64,000 nt of DNA, from positions 2,232,001-2,296,000 of the forward strand of contig NZ_CP018867.1 of the NCBI RefSeq assembly GCF_002849895.1, read 5' to 3'. The notes under the pieces were generated by a model. That model was not told the DNA's origin and did no database searches. It saw nothing but the letters and a program-made list of their open reading frames with translations. A program made the translations under genes and the position numbers. Positions 63,361-64,000 of the stretch are shown one piece after another (position 1 is the first letter of the stretch; every line of letters starts with the position of its first letter). Source of the DNA: Companilactobacillus alimentarius DSM 20249. Its GTDB lineage: Bacteria > Bacillota > Bacilli > Lactobacillales > Lactobacillaceae.

Positions 63361-64000
63361 ATGGCTAAGCATGGAAAAAAATATTTAGAAGCAATGAAAC
63401 AAGTTGATAAAAACAAGAAGTACTCTGCTACAGAAGCTGTTGACTTACTTAAGAAGGTTAACTACGCTAAATTTGATGCAACTGTTGAAGTTGCCATCAA
63501 CTTGGATGTAGATCCTAAACAAGCTGATCAACAAATTCGTGGCGCACTAGTACTACCTAATGGTACTGGTAAAACACAAAAGGTTATCGTCTTCGCTGAA
63601 GGCCAACAAGCAAAGGATGCAGAAGCAGCCGGTGCTGATATTGTTGGATCAGATGACCTTGTTGAAAAGATTCAAGACGGCTGGTTAGACTTTGATGTTG
63701 CCGTTGCTACACCACCTATGATGGCCAAAGTTGGTCGTTTGGGTCGTGTTCTTGGACCTAAAGGTTTGATGCCAAACCCTAAGACAGGTACAGTTACAAT
63801 GGATGTTACTAAGGCCGTTAATGATATTAAGGCTGGACAAGTTACATACCGTGTTGACTCAAATGGTCTTATTCATGCACCAATTGGTAAGTTATCATTT
63901 GATACAGACAAGATCGCAGCTAACTTCGATGCATTCTTTGGTGCAATCGCTAAGGCTCGTCCTGCATCACTTAAGGGTAACTACATTACAAGTGTTAATA
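63361..64000 (+). CDS. rplA: 50S ribosomal protein L1 (runs off the window)
   Basis: 213 codons are visible of about 229. N terminus [20 protein letters not shown], with [19 protein letters not shown] as the L1 signature. AAGGAGGAACTTAGC precedes the ATG. Expected to bind both 23S rRNA and its own leader elements. Confidence 0.95.
   Translation, partial: MAKHGKKYLEAMKQVDKNKKYSATEAVDLLKKVNYAKFDATVEVAINLDVDPKQADQQIRGALVLPNGTGKTQKVIVFAEGQQAKDAEAAGADIVGSDDLVEKIQDGWLDFDVAVATPPMMAKVGRLGRVLGPKGLMPNPKTGTVTMDVTKAVNDIKAGQVTYRVDSNGLIHAPIGKLSFDTDKIAANFDAFFGAIAKARPASLKGNYITSVN

Overview
The window is low-GC DNA from a Lactobacillaceae chromosome. The right-hand 11 kb has the order dut-radA-yacL-gltX-cysS-mrnC-rlmB-sigma-rpmG-secE-nusG-rplK-rplA, a core Firmicutes arrangement. 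PepC, PepX, ManXYZ plus ManO, pyruvate oxidase and Kup fit a lactobacillus. My guess is the Companilactobacillus (farciminis/alimentarius/crustorum) group, but that is inference from gene content, not from a search. No tRNA, rRNA or CRISPR array was seen.

Layout. 0-7 kb: a GntR/UTRA regulator, a YdcF-type membrane protein, a HAD/macro-domain/YisL cluster, and a MarR-regulated ABC exporter whose promoter carries two palindromic operators. 6.6-7.2 kb: Cys-poor (zinc-independent) L33 and S14 paralogues plus a 35-aa ORF. 7.3-10 kb: fumarase and a soluble fumarate reductase, a malate-to-succinate electron sink. 10-15 kb: an unknown membrane protein, a CPA2 antiporter, a GntR-ABC-permease operon and an aldo/keto reductase. 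15.4-22.3 kb: a 2-aminoethylphosphonate uptake and degradation operon (phnD-C-E-E-X-W) in which an IS150-type element has landed inside the phnD signal-peptide codons. 22.4-25.9 kb: PAP2 phosphatase, small membrane protein, pyruvate oxidase, unknown ORF. 25.9-30.6 kb: pstSCAB, with an 11-bp-periodic Pho-box array, divergent from an OmpR-type regulator with a degenerate receiver and no kinase beside it. 30.7-40 kb: a P-type Ca2+/Mn2+ ATPase, a GlcNAc-type EIICBA, and the mannose/glucose PTS with ManO. 40-46 kb: small accessory genes, including a pseudogene with two in-frame TAA codons, a CDF exporter, a phosphoglycerate mutase paralogue and a GRP sugar porter. 46-53 kb: Kup, PepX, PepC, RpiA and a GNAT-like protein. 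53-64 kb: the conserved replication-repair/translation block, containing a frameshifted competence-type sigma factor and a large folded element between gltX and cysS.

How the parts connect. Three phosphorus-related modules (phn, pst and the OmpR-type regulator) lie within 15 kb. Both the pst and phn promoters show TTTACA-type boxes at 11- or 22-bp spacing, each with the last box 9 nt from a -10, so a shared phosphate-starvation circuit is likely. The IS in phnD either breaks that uptake system or has given it a chimeric signal peptide. The most unusual unexplained sequence is the cloverleaf-like element at 58.13-58.29 kb, with a competing upstream hairpin and a terminator just before cysS. 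Starts were re-chosen by Shine-Dalgarno position throughout; several are TTG or GTG.
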